A DNA stretch of 64,000 bases from JAUIAI01 sp049680625 (GTDB lineage: Bacteria; Pseudomonadota; Gammaproteobacteria; Burkholderiales; Burkholderiaceae_E), in NCBI GenBank assembly GCA_049680625.1, contig JBAUID010000221.1, positions 11,153 to 75,152 of the forward strand. The letters run 5' to 3'. The notes below the pieces were generated by a model. That model was given only the letters and a program-made list of their open reading frames with translations. It had not been told where the DNA came from and searched no databases. Within the stretch, counting starts at the first letter, position 1. Each line of letters begins with the position of its first letter. Shown here piece by piece: positions 1 to 9,290 of this stretch. Made by a program: the position numbers and the translations under genes.

Positions 1-706
1 GGCGCAAACCGGCACCTTCACTACCGAACAGCCATCCCGCCGGCTGGCGCAGATCGGCACTATATAAGTTGTGCACAGCCGGTCCGGCCGATGGCGCCAG
101 CAGGGCTCGCAAAGCAAGCCCGGGCCCTATCCGCGACATCAGTTCCGGCGGCTCGATACTTTCAACGATGCGCAGCCCAAAATGGGCGCCCATAGCGGCT
201 CGAAGGACTTTTGGCGCCCAGCAAAATGCAGTGCCTTTAGAAGTCACCACATCTACGACGCCCGCAGCCGCGCAAGTTCGTAGAATTGTGCCCATATTTC
301 CCGGATCCTGAACCCTGTCCAGATAGACAAAGTCACTTTCCAATACTGGGGGTAAACCCTGCTGGGGGGTATCAATGATGGCAATCGGCCCGTTCGATAC
401 CGCCATCTGACTGGCCAGTTTGAACAAAGCATCTGTCAGAACCATTATTTTGCCCTGATGCCTGGCGAGCAGACTGACGATCAATGGCTCATGCAGAACG
501 TGTGCCGGGATATAAACCGCACGCGCACCAGCGTCACGGCCCGGCCGACTGTCGAGGTAGGCTTCGAACAATTTGCTGCCCTCGATCACACTGCGCCGCC
601 GTTTGCGCCGTTCGCGAGACGACTGTGTCAATGCCAGCAATTGGCGAAAGCCATCATTGGCTGTTGATTCGATCTCGACAATCCGATCCGGCTCAAGTCC
701 TGTCAT
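1..706 (-). CDS. TrmH/SpoU-family RNA 2'-O-methyltransferase (C-terminus cut by window edge)
   Basis: The minus-strand frame opens with ATG at 706 and runs without a stop off the left edge, giving about 235 residues. The N-terminal part (SRERRKRRRSVIEGSKLFEA) is a typical substrate-binding region of SpoU enzymes. The catalytic SPOUT domain follows, with motif 1 (DRVQDPGNMGTILRTCAAAG, about residue 120-140) and motif 2 (WLFGSEGAGLR) at the cut; motif 3 lies outside. Family members transfer a methyl group from SAM to the ribose 2'-O of tRNA or rRNA; the exact nucleotide cannot be read from sequence. It starts 10 bp after rnhB and is probably the last-transcribed gene of the lpx-rnhB operon seen here. 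In Pseudomonas and E. coli dnaE usually occupies this place. Confidence 0.88.
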   Translation of the reverse strand, partial: MTGLEPDRIVEIESTANDGFRQLLALTQSSRERRKRRRSVIEGSKLFEAYLDSRPGRDAGARAVYIPAHVLHEPLIVSLLARHQGKIMVLTDALFKLASQMAVSNGPIAIIDTPQQGLPPVLESDFVYLDRVQDPGNMGTILRTCAAAGVVDVVTSKGTAFCWAPKVLRAAMGAHFGLRIVESIEPPELMSRIGPGLALRALLAPSAGPAVHNLYSADLRQPAGWLFGSEGAGLR

Positions 707-715
707 AGGGCCCTC

Positions 716-1381
716 TTACCCGCCCCGCGCGCCATTCGACATCCGCTTCAACGCGTCGGCCACTGGTCGGAAACTGCGGCGGTGCTCAGCGCACGGACCG
801 TGCTGCGCCAGCAGGCGTCGATGTTCTGCCGTCGGGTAGCCTTTGTGACGGTCAAAGCCAAATACCGGATACAGTTGGTGCAATGCACGCATCTGCGCAT
901 CACGCACCGTCTTGGCAAGAATCGAGGCCGCCGAGATCGATGGGTCGAGCGCATCTCCGCCGACCAGTGTCTCTACCGCAAAGGGCAGCCCTGGGGCCCG
1001 GTTCCCGTAGATGCGTGCCAGGTTCGGACTGACCGCCAGACCATGAACAGCGCGCTGCATCGCCAACATGGTTGCGTGCAAAATATTCAATTCATCAATT
1101 TCGCCCGGTGACGCCTGGGCAACACACCAGGCCAGCGCCTTGCTGCGAATTTCTATTGCGAGTGCATCACGCTTTTTTTCGGACAAAACCTTGGAATCTG
1201 CCAGGCCTTCGATTGGTCGGCTCGGATCAAGAATCACCGCCGCTGCGACGACCGCTCCAACCAGCGGACCCCGGCCCGCCTCGTCGACACCACAAACTAG
1301 CCCAGATTGCGGTAGCAGATCAAAACTCGCCTGGCGCCCTGCCGAGGCGTCAGATCGAACCACTCTTTTGTCAGCTCGCAT
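716..1381 (-). CDS. rnhB: Ribonuclease HII
   Basis: RNase HII (221 aa) cleaves the RNA strand of RNA-DNA hybrids and starts removal of ribonucleotides misincorporated in DNA. The hallmark CGVDEAGRGPLVG near residue 31 carries the first catalytic Asp and Glu. The later acidic residues appear in LADSKVLSEKKRD and in SISAASILAKTVRDAQM, and the GY(P)T..H substrate motif follows (HKGYPTAEHRRLL). I chose the ATG at 1381 over a TTG at 1390, because AGG sits too close to the TTG. The gene overlaps the 3' end of lpxB by 11 bp, which suggests translational coupling. The lpxB-rnhB order is conserved in gammaproteobacteria. Confidence 0.95.
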   Translation of the reverse strand: MRADKRVVRSDASAGRQASFDLLPQSGLVCGVDEAGRGPLVGAVVAAAVILDPSRPIEGLADSKVLSEKKRDALAIEIRSKALAWCVAQASPGEIDELNILHATMLAMQRAVHGLAVSPNLARIYGNRAPGLPFAVETLVGGDALDPSISAASILAKTVRDAQMRALHQLYPVFGFDRHKGYPTAEHRRLLAQHGPCAEHRRSFRPVADALKRMSNGARGG

Positions 1382-2519
1382 GGTCAGCAATTACCTGGGC
1401 CGCTCGCGACGCACACCCAATAGCAAGCGAGGCGCGCAAATCAGCAAACCGGGCGACAATGTGTTCACAAGCGACCGGATCATCAAGTTGTTCCAGGATA
1501 GCGCTACCTAATACCGCAGGACTCGCCGCATCTTGGACGTATTCAGGAACCACCCAATCGTCACACAATATATTGGGCAAACCAATATATGGCAGGTAAG
1601 CCATGCGCTTCATGATCTGATAGCTAATTGCTGACATTCGGTACGCAATTACCATCGGACGCTGCATCAAGGCGGTTTCAAGTGTCACCGTCCCGCTGGC
1701 AGAAAGCACAGTATCTGCCGCGGCCAGCACGTCACGTACCTGGCCATCTGTAACTTTCAGGTCAAGCAAATCACCAATACCTTCATGTCGGGCAATTTGT
1801 TCCAGGCGTAGTTTCAGGGCCGGCGTCGCCGCCGGCACCAGGAAACGTACGGTCGACCGTTGCGAATGCAACCACTTGGCTACCTTAAAGAACAACCCAC
1901 CCATATAGCGAATTTCTGAACCGCGAGACCCCGGCAACAAAGCAACAACTGGCGCTTCACCGCTGACCCCGAGTTTTGACCGTGCCGTCGCCTTGTCGAT
2001 CCCGCCGGGGTCAATCTCATCAGCCATTGGATGACCAACGTAAGTTGCCGCAATGCCAGCCTGGTCGTACAAGGATTTTTCGAAAGGAAAAACCAGCAGC
2101 ATGTGATTCACTGAACGGGCAATCGACGCCAGGCGTTCGCGCCGCCATGCCCATACCGACGGGCCGATAAAGTGAATCGTGGGAATACCAGCAGTTTTAA
2201 GTTTGGCCTCTAGACGAAAATTAAAATCGGGGGCATCAACACCCACAAACACCGAAGGGTTGCGGGTGATCAACTCACGGGTCAGATCCGATCGCAACTT
2301 AAGTAAGCGCGGCAATGCGGCGAGCACCTCGGTATACCCACGAACTGATAAATCGTCGATTGACCACAGGGCATTAAAACCTTCTGCCTGCATGGCTGGA
2401 CCGCCAATGCCACAACCCGGCACTCCGCCGAGTCGTTGCTGCACCTCGCGCAAAACCGGAGCCGCGATTAAATCTCCGGAGGTTTCGCCGGCGACCCAGG
2501 CTGAGCAGGCGCTTGTCAC
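1371..2519 (-). CDS. lpxB: Lipid-A-disaccharide synthase
   Basis: LpxB (382 aa) is a GT-B-like glycosyltransferase. It joins UDP-2,3-diacylglucosamine and lipid X to make the tetraacyl disaccharide of lipid A on the cytoplasmic face of the inner membrane. The N-terminal WVAGETSGDLIAAPVL is the family signature. IGPSVWAWRRERL and the C-terminal SGTVTLETALMQRPMVIAYR are also typical. The start is GTG at 2519, 7 bp after the lpxA stop. No good Shine-Dalgarno is visible, so translation probably depends on coupling to lpxA. It is part of lpxD-fabZ-lpxA-lpxB-rnhB. Confidence 0.96.
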   Translation of the reverse strand: MTSACSAWVAGETSGDLIAAPVLREVQQRLGGVPGCGIGGPAMQAEGFNALWSIDDLSVRGYTEVLAALPRLLKLRSDLTRELITRNPSVFVGVDAPDFNFRLEAKLKTAGIPTIHFIGPSVWAWRRERLASIARSVNHMLLVFPFEKSLYDQAGIAATYVGHPMADEIDPGGIDKATARSKLGVSGEAPVVALLPGSRGSEIRYMGGLFFKVAKWLHSQRSTVRFLVPAATPALKLRLEQIARHEGIGDLLDLKVTDGQVRDVLAAADTVLSASGTVTLETALMQRPMVIAYRMSAISYQIMKRMAYLPYIGLPNILCDDWVVPEYVQDAASPAVLGSAILEQLDDPVACEHIVARFADLRASLAIGCASRAAQVIADHAS

Positions 2520-2526
2520 TTTGAAA

Positions 2527-3345
2527 CTAGCGGACGATGCCGCGAGTCACCTGGTCGAGAAACTCTGTGAGTAAAGCGAGATCAGCGGCCTGCTCTACCT
2601 GTCCGGAAAGTTCGCAATCGGTCTGCATCTGGAGGACTTGTTTTTTTGCCTCGGCCAGGCCGAGGCCGTTCTTGTACAAGGTTTTGTATGCCTGGCGCAG
2701 GTTTGCAATGCGATCTTTCTCAAAGCCACGACGTTTTAGCCCCTCGCTGTTAATTCCATGCGCGTTTGCGGTATCCCCAGAAGCCATCACGTATGGCGGA
2801 ACGTCATGCAGAACCACAGACCCTACCCCGGTCATCGCATGGGCGCCAATTTTGCAGAACTGGTGTACCCCGGTATATCCGCCCAGGATCACCCAGTCGC
2901 CAATCTGTACATGGCCCGCGAGATTTGTCGTGTTGGCCAGTATCGTGTGATTGCCAACAATACAATCGTGGGCAATATGGACGTAAGCCATAACCCAGTT
3001 GTGATTGCCAATCGAGGTTTCGGCACGATCCTGGACGGTGCCCCGGTTCAGGGTAACGTACTCACGAAACATATTGTCGTGGCCAATGGTCAGAGTAGTC
3101 GGTTCACCCGAATACTTTTTGTCCTGAGGCGGGCCGCCAATTCTTGAAAAGGGATGAAACGTGTTGTTTCGTCCAATGACCACGGGGCCATCGACAACAC
3201 AGTGACTGCCAATTTCACAACCCGCGTCAATACTAACCGCCGGTCCGATTACAGCATAAGGCCCAATCCGTACCGACGAGTCAATTGATGCACGTGGGTC
3301 AATCAGGGCCGTGGGATGAATGACTGGAGTTTGAACGGCGCTCAT
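2527..3345 (-). CDS. lpxA: UDP-N-acetylglucosamine acyltransferase
   Basis: LpxA (272 aa) catalyses the first step of lipid A synthesis, 3-O-acylation of UDP-GlcNAc by hydroxyacyl-ACP. The first ~190 residues are hexapeptide repeats of a left-handed beta-helix (IGPYAVIGPAVSIDAGCEIG and similar). The catalytic His is in VHIAHDCIVGNHT. The conserved HQFCKIGAHAMTG, DVPPYVMASG and GLKRRGF segments lead into the helical C-terminal domain. It starts 2 bp after the fabZ stop. It is about ten residues longer than the E. coli protein, mostly at the N-terminus. Confidence 0.97.
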   Translation of the reverse strand: MSAVQTPVIHPTALIDPRASIDSSVRIGPYAVIGPAVSIDAGCEIGSHCVVDGPVVIGRNNTFHPFSRIGGPPQDKKYSGEPTTLTIGHDNMFREYVTLNRGTVQDRAETSIGNHNWVMAYVHIAHDCIVGNHTILANTTNLAGHVQIGDWVILGGYTGVHQFCKIGAHAMTGVGSVVLHDVPPYVMASGDTANAHGINSEGLKRRGFEKDRIANLRQAYKTLYKNGLGLAEAKKQVLQMQTDCELSGQVEQAADLALLTEFLDQVTRGIVR

Positions 3346-3347
3346 TA

Positions 3348-3818
3348 CTAACCGCCTTGATTTTCAGACTCATCAATTTTTCTAAGCGTGCACATCAACT
3401 CCGCCTCCGCTGAGGTTTTTCCGTCAACCGACGCAGTGCCGCTGAACTTCCAGATGCCGCGTGACACCCGGGTGGTTGTTACTTCCAGCCGCAGCTGATC
3501 ACCAGGAACAACGGGGCGCTTAAAGCGCGCTTTATCGATGCCCACAAAAAAATACACCGAGTCATCGCTTGCCTTCTCACCCATCATAGAGAACGACAGA
3601 ATACCCGCGGCCTGTGCCAGGGCTTCTATTTGCAACACTCCGGGCATAACCGGCATGTGAGGAAAATGACCAACAAAATACGGTTCATTTATCGACACAT
3701 TTTTTAAGGCAACAATAGTTTTGTCTTCAATGTTGATTGACTCGACACGATCGACCAGCAGGAACGGGTAACGATGTGGCAGATGCTCGAGAATCCCTCG
3801 GATATCCATATGGGTCAT
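3348..3818 (-). CDS. fabZ: 3-hydroxyacyl-ACP dehydratase FabZ
   Basis: FabZ (156 aa) dehydrates 3-hydroxyacyl-ACP in fatty-acid elongation and competes with LpxA/LpxD for hydroxyacyl-ACP. The hot-dog fold signature is clear: LEHLPHRYPFLLVDRV, then VGHFPHMPVMPGVLQIEALAQ, which holds the catalytic His and Glu. Its position between lpxD and lpxA is the standard proteobacterial arrangement and links fatty-acid and lipid A supply. There is a 19-bp gap from lpxD and a 2-bp gap to lpxA. Confidence 0.97.
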   Translation of the reverse strand: MTHMDIRGILEHLPHRYPFLLVDRVESINIEDKTIVALKNVSINEPYFVGHFPHMPVMPGVLQIEALAQAAGILSFSMMGEKASDDSVYFFVGIDKARFKRPVVPGDQLRLEVTTTRVSRGIWKFSGTASVDGKTSAEAELMCTLRKIDESENQGG

Positions 3819-3837
3819 TGCTGTGTTCCTGACACGA

Positions 3838-4896
3838 TTATTGATTTAGTTGCTGCGTTAACTTCTCTAACTGGCGCAGACGAGTTCTCAGATCTGGCAA
3901 CCGGCGCAGTACTGCGGCAGACTTTTCCCATTGTTCATTAGTCATCAGGGGAAAAGTTCCGGAGTAAAAACCAGGCTTGTTCAGCGACCTGGTCACAAGG
4001 CTCATCGGTGACAACACCACATCGTCACACAAATGCAGATGGCCCAGAATACCGACCCCACCGCCAATCAAACAACGTTTACCCAGACTGGCACTTCCCG
4101 CGATGCCAACGCAGGCGGCTAGCGCGCTGCCCGCACCAATTCGTACGTTATGGGCAACCTGAATCAGGTTATCAAGAATACAGTCCGCTTCAATTATCGT
4201 GTCTTCGATGGCGCCACGATCAATGCAGCAGTTGGCGCCTATCTCGACCCGATCGCCAATGACAACAGAGCCGAGTTGTTCGATTTTCTGCCACGCCTTG
4301 CCATCGCGAGCGTAGCCAAAGCCATCGGCACCGATGACCGACCCGGCCTGAACAACGCAGTTCGCGCCAATTCGACAATCAGTGCCGATAGTGACATTGG
4401 GAAAAACCCGGGTTTGACGACCAATGCGAGTATTGTCACCGACCACAACGCCAGGGCCAATGCTGACGTCTGAACCAAGTAGTACAGCCTGCCCAATCAC
4501 TGCGCCGTGCCCAATGGTGACCCGCTCGCCAAGAATTGCCGATTTACTTACAAATGCCCCGGGGCTGATACCAGCGGCGGCGCCCGAGCCGCGAATCCGT
4601 TCCGCAAAGAAACTGCTGACCCTGGCAAACGCAAGATAAGGGTCCGCGACAATCATCGCGACCGTCTCTGGCGGCAGCTTGTCAGCATGAGCCTCGGAAA
4701 TAAGCACCGCACCAGCCCGGGTAGATGGCAGATCTTTCAAGTACCGGGCATCGGCAAAAAACGACAAGTCATTGCGCGTGGCCCCGCCCAGCGTGGCGAG
4801 TCGACGCAGCAACCGTTGCTTATGGTCTGGATCGAGCTCAATACCCAGATAGGCAGCAATGTCGCCCAACGGGCATGGGGGGTCCAGGGAACGCAT
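3838..4896 (-). CDS. lpxD: UDP-3-O-acylglucosamine N-acyltransferase
   Basis: LpxD (352 aa) adds the second hydroxyacyl chain, N-linked at C2, to the glucosamine unit of lipid A. The N-terminal ~100 residues form the uridine-binding domain, followed by many hexapeptide repeats. The catalytic His lies in LIQVAHNVRIGAGSALAACV, and the C-terminal helix is the ACP-binding end. I chose ATG at 4896, with AGG 5 nt upstream, over the adjoining TTG at 4899. It lies 20 bp downstream of skp. Confidence 0.96.
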   Translation of the reverse strand: MRSLDPPCPLGDIAAYLGIELDPDHKQRLLRRLATLGGATRNDLSFFADARYLKDLPSTRAGAVLISEAHADKLPPETVAMIVADPYLAFARVSSFFAERIRGSGAAAGISPGAFVSKSAILGERVTIGHGAVIGQAVLLGSDVSIGPGVVVGDNTRIGRQTRVFPNVTIGTDCRIGANCVVQAGSVIGADGFGYARDGKAWQKIEQLGSVVIGDRVEIGANCCIDRGAIEDTIIEADCILDNLIQVAHNVRIGAGSALAACVGIAGSASLGKRCLIGGGVGILGHLHLCDDVVLSPMSLVTRSLNKPGFYSGTFPLMTNEQWEKSAAVLRRLPDLRTRLRQLEKLTQQLNQ

Positions 4897-4916
4897 CAAT
4901 ACCTGCGCGCAGTCGC

Positions 4917-5429
4917 TTACTTACCAAGTGCCTTGAGAATTTTCTCAGTGATATCAATCCGTGGGCTGTTGTACACGGCTTCCTGAACAATCAGATCGTA
5001 CTTTTCTTTTTCAGCGAGTTCCCTGATTGCCCGGTTCGCCTGTTCAAGCACCTGGGCAAGTTCCTCATTGCGCCGCTGGCCTACATCTTCACGGAACTGC
5101 CGCTGTTTGCGTTGAAACTCTTTTTCAAGATCAGCAAAATCGCGCTGACGCTTGACCAGGTCTGACGAGCTGAGAACCGAACGGTCGCGCTCCAGTTTTT
5201 CGCCGTCGGCCTTCAGCCGGGTAGCCATTGACTGCAATTCTTTGTCACGCCCTTTGAACTCGGTTTCGAGTTTCTTTTGGGCCGCCAGCGCCGGCGGTGC
5301 GTCGCGCAGAATGCGCTCGGTATTAACAAAGCCAAGCTTCATGCCCTGAGCGCGAGCGGGAGCAGCAACACATAACATCGTTGCCATCAGGGCACTGGCT
5401 AGCCCGGTCGTGAGGAGTTTGGAAATCAT
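4917..5429 (-). CDS. skp: Periplasmic chaperone Skp/OmpH
   Basis: This 170-aa OmpH-family protein is predicted to hold unfolded outer-membrane proteins in the periplasm on their way to BamA. A signal peptide is visible (MISKLLTTGLASALMATMLC, cleavage near APARAQG). The mature body starts LGFVNTERILRDAPPALAAQ and continues with a charged coiled coil that would form the tentacles. The C-terminal DLIVQEAVYNSPRIDITEKI is the conserved small beta-domain. It lies between bamA and lpxD, as in most gammaproteobacteria. Confidence 0.95.
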   Translation of the reverse strand: MISKLLTTGLASALMATMLCVAAPARAQGMKLGFVNTERILRDAPPALAAQKKLETEFKGRDKELQSMATRLKADGEKLERDRSVLSSSDLVKRQRDFADLEKEFQRKQRQFREDVGQRRNEELAQVLEQANRAIRELAEKEKYDLIVQEAVYNSPRIDITEKILKALGK

Positions 5430-5535
5430 GGTGTTCGTCCCGGAGTTGAATTAATTTATGAAAGTTTTCCGACGATTATGCCAACTTTTGAACCAAGCCA
5501 TAAATTGGCCCTGTCCCGCAACCCGTATACAGTGC

Positions 5536-7911
5536 TTAGAAGCCACTACCGATCTGAAACTGTAAGCGCTGCTCATCGTCACCGGGTTCGCGATTCAGCG
5601 GGTACCCGAGGCTAAATTTCATTGCACCGATGGGCGATATCCAGGTTACGCCAACCCCGGCCGAGTATTTGAACAACGACGTATCAATCCGGCCCGCAGG
5701 AAATACATTACCCCCGTCGAGAAAGGTAAACCATCGAAAGCTACGGTCTTTGCCGGTGCCCGCCAGAGGCAGAAGAAACTCGAGGTTGGCAACAATTTTT
5801 GTAAGTCCGCCCAATGCCGTGTTGTCTACCGGGTCGCGCCCCGGACCAAGAGAACTTGGCGCAAAACCGCGCACCGAACCAATGCCGCCGGCATAAAAGT
5901 TCTTGAACGGCGGAAACTGACGATCGCCAACCGGCCGGGCATAACCAAGGTCCAGGTTAAAAGCCATCGTGTAGTCGCGTGAGAGCGGATAAAAGAACTG
6001 CTGGTTGTACGTCGCTTTGTAGTAACGCAACTCACCGGCCGGGAGCGTGAACTCCAGATTGGCCGCGCGCAAGTGACCTTTGTTGGGCGCAAACGCATTG
6101 TCGCGACTGTCGCGAATCCAACCGACCTGGCCCAGCAGGGTTGTGCTGGAATCACCGACTCCGGGCAGGAACCGTCCAGACGGATCCGTGAATCCGGAAA
6201 CGTAATCAGCATAGCGCTCAGGGGGTCGGTCACCCAGTTTCAGGCGGTTGTTCTCAAGCACCATTCCAAAGCTGATGCGGTCGATTTCCGTATAAGGCAC
6301 GCTGAACTTCAGGCCAAGGCCGCTGGATCGCCATTGGTAGTCACCAAGGTCTAACTCTGCGGCGTTGAACTGCCGGGAATACAGACTTACGGCGCGGCTG
6401 ACACCGTTTTGTGTGAAATAAGGCTCTATGTAGCTTAAGGACAATTGGCGGTTCACTGCGCTGGTATTCACATCGATCCCAATCGACTTTCCGGTGCCAA
6501 GAAAGTTTTGCTGATTGAACGAGCCTGACAAAATGACGCTTTCGGTACTTGACGTGCCAATGCCAAATAAAATGTTGCCAGTCGCATTTTCAACAACCTG
6601 GACAACCAGATCGACCTGATCCGGCACCCCGGCAACCGGTTCCGTATCAATGCGAACGTCTGAAAAGTAACCTAAGCGACCAATTCGCTCGCGCGAGAGT
6701 CGAATTTTCTTGACGTCGTACCACGCATTTTCAAATTGCCGCAGTTCACGGCGAATCACGGTATCCCGGGTGCGCGAATTGCCACGAATATTGATGCGGC
6801 GCACGTAGACACGACGGCCGGGATCAATCAGGAAACTGAAATCGACCGTACCCGCGTCACGATTCAGATCAGGCTGTGCATTCACGTTGGCAAAGGCATA
6901 TCCGAGTTCACCAAGACGCTCGACGATGCGGCGGCGTGTTTCATTAAGTTCCGAGCCTGAAAAAACCTGACCCGGCCTCTGGGCGAGCAGCTCTTTAAAC
7001 TCATCTTCACGGTTCAGCGTCTGACCGGCAAATTGAAGTGAAGAAATAGTGTACTGACGCCCTTCTTTGACAACCACCGTAATGTGAACATCTTCTTTGT
7101 TAGGTGTGATCGATACCTGTGTCGATTCAACGCTAAATTCCAGGTAACCGCGGTCGAGATAGAAAGAGCGGACTGACTCCAGATCAGCGGCGAGTTTTTC
7201 ACGTGCGTACTGGTCATTGCGGGTATACCAGGTCAGCCAGGTTGGGGTTGACAGCCGTAATTCGTCTAATAAAACCGCTTCGCTGAATTTAGTGTTACCG
7301 ACAAAGCGAATTGAGGCAATACGCGCCGTATCACCCTCGTCTACCGTCATGTTCAGACCAACCCGATTTCGCTCTAGCGGGGTCACGGTTGTTGTGACGG
7401 TAACTCCGTATTTACCACGGGAAAGGTATTGTTCTTTGATTGCCTGCTCAGCACGCTCAAGAACGCTGCGATCAAAAATTCGGGCAGGGGCAAGGCCAAT
7501 TCCGGACAATGTGGACTTTAGGCTTTCTTCGCCGAATTCTTTTGCCCCGGTGATTTCCAACGAGGCAATTGCCGGCCTCTCATTGACAAAAACGATCAGA
7601 ACATCTTGTTCAACCTCTAACCTGACATCACGAAAAAAACCAGTTGCATACAGCGCACGTATTGCTTCGCTGGCCTTTTCGTTGGTCATGGTTTCGCCTA
7701 CCCGTACCGGCAGGTAATTAAAGACCGTACCGGCTTCAACCCGCTGAACCCCTTCGACGCGGATGTCACGAACCTCGAACGGCTCAAACGCATGGGCTAC
7801 TGAGACCATAAGCAGCAAGGCCGTCAATGCCCGCACAAACGGCGGAACGAGCGTCATCAAGGGCCGAACGACGAGGTCAGTCGTAAATCGCATAAGTAAT
7901 ACCAAACGCAT
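5536..7911 (-). CDS. bamA: Outer membrane protein assembly factor BamA
   Basis: BamA (up to 791 aa) is the Omp85 core of the BAM complex and inserts beta-barrel proteins into the outer membrane. An N-terminal hydrophobic signal region ends near SVAHAFEPF. Five POTRA domains follow (about 45-440), and then the 16-strand barrel. The invariant loop-6 VRGF is present near residue 680 (IGSVRGFAPSSLGPGRD). The last residue is Phe (LQFQIGSGF), the expected beta-signal. The start is uncertain: the ATG at 7911 lies 2 bp after the rseP stop without a ribosome site, and the internal ATG at residue 19 would give a more usual signal peptide. Confidence 0.96.
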   Translation of the reverse strand: MRLVLLMRFTTDLVVRPLMTLVPPFVRALTALLLMVSVAHAFEPFEVRDIRVEGVQRVEAGTVFNYLPVRVGETMTNEKASEAIRALYATGFFRDVRLEVEQDVLIVFVNERPAIASLEITGAKEFGEESLKSTLSGIGLAPARIFDRSVLERAEQAIKEQYLSRGKYGVTVTTTVTPLERNRVGLNMTVDEGDTARIASIRFVGNTKFSEAVLLDELRLSTPTWLTWYTRNDQYAREKLAADLESVRSFYLDRGYLEFSVESTQVSITPNKEDVHITVVVKEGRQYTISSLQFAGQTLNREDEFKELLAQRPGQVFSGSELNETRRRIVERLGELGYAFANVNAQPDLNRDAGTVDFSFLIDPGRRVYVRRINIRGNSRTRDTVIRRELRQFENAWYDVKKIRLSRERIGRLGYFSDVRIDTEPVAGVPDQVDLVVQVVENATGNILFGIGTSSTESVILSGSFNQQNFLGTGKSIGIDVNTSAVNRQLSLSYIEPYFTQNGVSRAVSLYSRQFNAAELDLGDYQWRSSGLGLKFSVPYTEIDRISFGMVLENNRLKLGDRPPERYADYVSGFTDPSGRFLPGVGDSSTTLLGQVGWIRDSRDNAFAPNKGHLRAANLEFTLPAGELRYYKATYNQQFFYPLSRDYTMAFNLDLGYARPVGDRQFPPFKNFYAGGIGSVRGFAPSSLGPGRDPVDNTALGGLTKIVANLEFLLPLAGTGKDRSFRWFTFLDGGNVFPAGRIDTSLFKYSAGVGVTWISPIGAMKFSLGYPLNREPGDDEQRLQFQIGSGF

Positions 7912-7913
7912 GG

Positions 7914-9272
7914 TTAAGTACCGATCAATCGGGTAATGTCGTTGAACAATGCCAGCACCATTAAGGCCAGGATCATGGCGACCCCTGCCCGCTGGGTCAG
8001 ATCCATGAGTCGGTCCGACAATGGCTTCCCGCGAACCGCTTCCAGTCCGTAATAAACCAGGTGACCTCCGTCGAGCACAGGTATAGGCAACAAGTTAAGA
8101 ACGCCCAGGCTGATACTGATAATGGCGAGGAACTTGAGGTAAGCATACCAACCGACTTCAGCGGTTTTACCAGCGTGGGTTGCAATCGTGACCGGGCCAC
8201 TGATATTACTTAAAGACAGGTCACCCACGATCATCTTGCCAAACAAGCGCAACGAAAACAGGGTCATATCCCATGTTTGTTTGGCACCATACCGGACCGA
8301 CGCCAACGGCCCGTACTGAACAAGTTCCATGGCCATTACGTTAGTCAGAGCAGCCCCGATCCGGCCAACCGACTTTCCGGCCTCCTCCGGGCGGTCAGAC
8401 GTAACGGATTCAGGAATCGCACTAAGGCTCAGATCGGCTGAACCACGACGCACGTCGATTCGAACCGGTTGACCCGGATTAGCGCGTATCACTTTAATCA
8501 AATCACCGGCACGACGTATTGGCTCACCGGCAATCGCAATCAGCTCATCGCCAGCGACCAGGCCGGACTTCGCCGCAGGCGAATCCGGCTGAACATCGCG
8601 AATCAACACCTCACTCGGCGTAATGTCCATACCAAGCCGTTGGACAAAATCAGGGGTTTCAGCGGCACCGGGCGGCAGGCCCGCAGTATCCAGGGCAAGA
8701 TCTACCCGCTGCCCGTTTCGCTCGATGCCCACGGAGACTGCCCGCCGCTCAATTGTTGGTTCAAGCATCTTCATGCGAACGTCATGCCATGAGCGAATCA
8801 GATCCCCATCGAGTTCAACAATACGGTCTCCTGAAGCAACACCAGCCTGGGCTGCCGCCGAATTTTGCGGCGGCTGACCAACAACTGGAGCCGGTTCGTC
8901 AACACCGATCCAGCCAACAATGGCGTACAGCACAATCGCCAGCAGGAAATTGGCCAATGGCCCCCCCGCCACGATGATCGAACGGCGACCAAGGGACTGA
9001 CGAGTGAACGCCCGTGGCAGATCTGCCGACGCAATTGGCGTTTCAGTATCGCGCTCGTCAACCATTTTGACGTAACCGCCCAGCGGAATTGCGCCGAACG
9101 ACCACTCAGTCTGATCCGGACCAAGGCGGAACTGGAAAAGCGGCTTACCAAACCCAATTGAAAACCTCAGAACTTTGACATCAAAGTACCGGGCGGCCAG
9201 GTAGTGACCCATTTCATGGACGAATATCAATATCGTCAGGGCCACCAGAAAGGCGATGATTGTTGTTAACAC
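7914..9272 (-). CDS. rseP: Regulated intramembrane protease RseP
   Basis: RseP (452 aa) is a site-2 zinc metalloprotease of the inner membrane. It cleaves anti-sigma-E (RseA) after DegS and clears signal-peptide remnants. The zinc motif HEMGH is at residues 19-23 in the first membrane segment. The third ligand lies in NLLPIPVLDGG near residue 393. Two PDZ domains lie between (for example SGDRIVELDG and AGDELIAIAGEPI). The start is GTG at 9272 with a weak GGA about 10 nt upstream. The gene sits just upstream of bamA, matching its role in sensing outer-membrane assembly. Confidence 0.96.
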   Translation of the reverse strand: MLTTIIAFLVALTILIFVHEMGHYLAARYFDVKVLRFSIGFGKPLFQFRLGPDQTEWSFGAIPLGGYVKMVDERDTETPIASADLPRAFTRQSLGRRSIIVAGGPLANFLLAIVLYAIVGWIGVDEPAPVVGQPPQNSAAAQAGVASGDRIVELDGDLIRSWHDVRMKMLEPTIERRAVSVGIERNGQRVDLALDTAGLPPGAAETPDFVQRLGMDITPSEVLIRDVQPDSPAAKSGLVAGDELIAIAGEPIRRAGDLIKVIRANPGQPVRIDVRRGSADLSLSAIPESVTSDRPEEAGKSVGRIGAALTNVMAMELVQYGPLASVRYGAKQTWDMTLFSLRLFGKMIVGDLSLSNISGPVTIATHAGKTAEVGWYAYLKFLAIISISLGVLNLLPIPVLDGGHLVYYGLEAVRGKPLSDRLMDLTQRAGVAMILALMVLALFNDITRLIGT

Positions 9273-9290
9273 GATCGGTTATCCAAGAGT

